Below are positions 5,661 to 6,917 of a DNA stretch of 6,917 bases, piece by piece. This stretch comes from Omnitrophica WOR_2 bacterium GWA2_47_8 (GTDB taxonomy: Bacteria > Omnitrophota > Gorgyraeia > Zapsychrales > GWA2-47-8). Numbering within the stretch: position 1 is the first letter of the stretch; every line of letters begins with the position of its first letter. Location: the NCBI GenBank assembly GCA_001805375.1, contig MHFY01000140.1, forward strand, positions 60,011 to 66,927, given 5' to 3'. The notes below the pieces were generated by a model, which was not told the origin of the DNA, ran no database searches, and saw nothing but the letters and a program-made list of their open reading frames with translations. A program made the translations under genes and the position numbers.

Positions 5661-5669
5661 GGGCGAGCC
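5648..5669 (+). terminator. GC-rich hairpin at the protease stop codon
   Basis: GGC-CGCCCC (5648-5656) pairs with GGGGCG-A-GCC (5660-5669): nine base pairs with one bulged A (5666) and a 3-nt loop GTA. The stop codon TAG (5658-5660) is in the loop and stem. No U-tract follows, so it is not a canonical intrinsic terminator; it may attenuate, stabilise the 3' end, or bound the upstream coupled genes. Confidence 0.45.
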
Positions 5670-5671
5670 TA

Positions 5672-5710
5672 GTTCATTTCCTTCTTTGAAGGGAATGCGG
5701 AAAAATGAAC
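5672..5710 (+). promoter_or_regulatory. Leader with two mutually exclusive RNA pairings before the 98-residue membrane protein
   Basis: Structure A is a local hairpin: CATTTCCTTC (5675-5684) with GAAGGGAATG (5688-5697), ten pairs including one G-U, loop TTT. Structure B is an outer stem: GTTCATTT (5672-5679) with AAATGAAC (5703-5710), eight perfect pairs, compatible with only the inner CCTTC/GAAGG part of A. The right arm of B ends directly against the ribosome-binding site GGGGAG (5711-5716). The bases 5675-5679 can take part in only one of the two. A regulatory switch is possible but unproven. Confidence 0.4.
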
Positions 5711-5723
5711 GGGGAGAGTAGGC

Positions 5724-6020
5724 ATGGAGCGTATCGGTATCGCTGCCAGTAAATTCGCTAAAGGTAATATCTGGCTTTACAATCTAGGCGTTATCATGAT
5801 CGCCTTTCTGTCGTCTTTATTTATTTTTTTTGTGGCTGGGGCGTCGATCATTTTGTCATTGTTGCTTTTGGGCTACATTATCGACCAGGTCACGCCGGTC
5901 GGATTTGAAAAACAGTGGGGAGTTATCCTTCGCATCAGCATGATCGCCTTGTCCGTTGTCATAGGGATCTTTAACCTGATGGCGCTTGTAAAGAACCTAA
6001 AGATCAAACTGCCTAAATAG
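5724..6020 (+). CDS. Small multi-pass membrane protein, unknown function
   Basis: A 98-residue protein I do not recognise. The N-terminus is short and weakly basic (MERIGIAASKFAKGN). A very long hydrophobic stretch (about 18-53) is either one long helix or, more likely, two helices turning at VAGAS (37-41). A short polar loop (54-66, DQVTPVGFEKQWG) leads to a final membrane helix (about 68-89) and a Lys-rich cytoplasmic-type tail (KNLKIKLPK). The ATG is supported by GGGGAG at 5711-5716 (7 nt spacing). The gene ends 7 nt before the PAS protein, which has no membrane segment in its visible part, so this protein could be its membrane partner or sensor; that is inference from adjacency only. The leader upstream holds alternative RNA pairings. 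Confidence 0.72.
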   Translation: MERIGIAASKFAKGNIWLYNLGVIMIAFLSSLFIFFVAGASIILSLLLLGYIIDQVTPVGFEKQWGVILRISMIALSVVIGIFNLMALVKNLKIKLPK

Positions 6021-6027
6021 CGTTACT

Positions 6028-6917
6028 ATGCAAATTAAAGAATCCGATCTTAAAAGTCTCATCAATAATCTCAATGTCGGTATTTACCGCCGGATCTTCG
6101 GCGCCAAAGGAAAGTTTCTTTTTGTCAATGAGGCCATGGGCCAGATGTTAGGGTACGGTTCCGCAGAAGTTGTTGATCTCAAGATCACCGACCTTTTCGA
6201 GGACCATCGTAAATTCCTCACCCTGCAGGAAAAACTCATTAAACAAGGTTTTTTAAAAAATGAAGAGATCCAGCTGATCACAAAGGCCAGGCGCCCCGTT
6301 TGGGTCTCGGTCTCTTCAACGGTGGTAAAGGACAAGAACGGCAGCCCGCAATTTGTCGACGGGATCGTGGAAGATATCACGGTCCAGAAAAAGGTCGAAC
6401 GCGACCTTAGAGAATCCAAAGAACTTTTCCACACGGTATTCGACAACTCGCCCGTGGCCATCACGGTGGCGGACAAGGATGAAAAGGTCATTGCCTGGAA
6501 TCCCTTTGCCGAGACCATGCTGGGCATGAGAAAAGAAGACCTGTTCAATAAACCGTTGCAGGAATTGTATCCGGCCAAAGAATGGAAACGGATCCGCGCC
6601 TTTGAGATCCGGAAGAAAGGCATGATCTCGGACCTGGAAACTCAAGTCTTCAAAAGAGATTCAACGGTCATTGATGTGAGCATGTCGATCGCGGTCTTGA
6701 AAGATGCGAACGGCAACGTGACCGGGTCCATCGGGATCATGCGAGACATCACCCAGCATAAAAATGACGAGCGCCGGCTCAAAGAATCAGAAAATAAGAT
6801 CCGCATCCTTTTGGACAATTCATTGGTCGCGATCACCTTGTCGGATGAATCCGACAGGATCATTTCCTGGAATCGATACACGGAAGAGCTTTTAGGCAAA
6901 AGCAAAGAAGACCTTTT
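6028..6917 (+). CDS. Multi-PAS signalling protein (sensor kinase or cyclase), partial, C-terminus off right edge
   Basis: From the ATG at 6028 an open frame runs to the window edge (296 full codons). Three consecutive PAS-type domains are visible. PAS1 is about 8-120 (GKFLFVNEAMGQMLGY at 28-43, closing FVDGIVEDIT at 109-118). PAS2 is about 132-242 (FDNSPVAITVADKD, then IAWNPFAETMLG, closing GSIGIMRDIT at 233-242). PAS3 starts near 256 (LLDNSLVAITLSDES, then IISWNRYTEELLG) and is cut. Each closes with the PAC-type DIT signature leading into a charged helical linker (for example QKKVERDLRESKELF). There is no signal peptide or membrane helix, so the visible part is cytosolic. Such arrays usually end in a histidine kinase or a GGDEF/EAL module, which is outside the window. 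There is no clear Shine-Dalgarno; it lies 7 nt after the small membrane protein and is probably coupled to it. Confidence 0.88.
   Translation, partial: MQIKESDLKSLINNLNVGIYRRIFGAKGKFLFVNEAMGQMLGYGSAEVVDLKITDLFEDHRKFLTLQEKLIKQGFLKNEEIQLITKARRPVWVSVSSTVVKDKNGSPQFVDGIVEDITVQKKVERDLRESKELFHTVFDNSPVAITVADKDEKVIAWNPFAETMLGMRKEDLFNKPLQELYPAKEWKRIRAFEIRKKGMISDLETQVFKRDSTVIDVSMSIAVLKDANGNVTGSIGIMRDITQHKNDERRLKESENKIRILLDNSLVAITLSDESDRIISWNRYTEELLGKSKEDL

Noticed and set aside
6084..6905. Three minus-strand open frames opposite the PAS gene
   Set aside because: They are antisense shadows; the Ser/Arg-rich translations have no domain pattern, while the plus strand has repeated PAS signatures.
1..6917. 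Defence, toxin-antitoxin, phage or transposon system
   Set aside because: No nuclease, recombinase, transposase, toxin-antitoxin pair or phage structural gene is recognisable; the HD protein belongs to a housekeeping-type nucleotidase group and is not next to effector-like genes.

Overview
The window reads as a chromosomal segment from a diderm (Gram-negative type) bacterium of moderate GC content. Two proteins carry lipobox signal peptides, and one of these is a periplasmic-type M48 protease. The style of the envelope-glycan genes (a WDAW-motif GT39-like membrane protein, a Gfo/Idh/MocA oxidoreductase paired with a DPM1-like GT2) and the PAS-rich sensor remind me of uncultured lineages such as Omnitrophota. 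That placement is inference from protein style, not proof.

Layout. Positions 1-1051 are on the minus strand: a 150-residue single-pass membrane protein of unknown function, followed with a 1-nt overlap by a polytopic GT39-like membrane protein that runs off the left edge. Positions 1052-1290 are a divergent intergenic region holding an imperfect mirrored repeat cluster and candidate promoters facing both ways. From 1291 to the right edge everything is on the plus strand: an NAD(P)-dependent sugar oxidoreductase (TTG start), a GT2 glycosyltransferase, a 62-residue membrane protein, an 85-residue lipoprotein, an RlmB-like SpoU RNA methyltransferase, an HD-domain protein, an M48 metalloprotease lipoprotein, a 98-residue membrane protein, and a multi-PAS signalling protein cut by the right edge.

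The oxidoreductase and GT2 probably act in nucleotide-sugar or glycolipid synthesis for the envelope, and the divergent GT39-like pair would transfer sugars on the outer side of the membrane. The methyltransferase, HD protein and protease are tightly linked by overlaps of 8 and 4 nt, so they are probably translationally coupled even though their roles differ. After the protease there is a GC-rich hairpin and then a leader with two mutually exclusive pairings before the 98-residue membrane protein and the PAS protein.

I see no CRISPR array, transposase, tRNA, rRNA, defence island or phage gene, and no clear novel system. The points most worth a second look are the HD protein whose HD motif reads Asn-Asp, the alternative-pairing leader at 5672-5710, the mirrored repeat cluster at 1091-1189, and several unassigned small envelope proteins.
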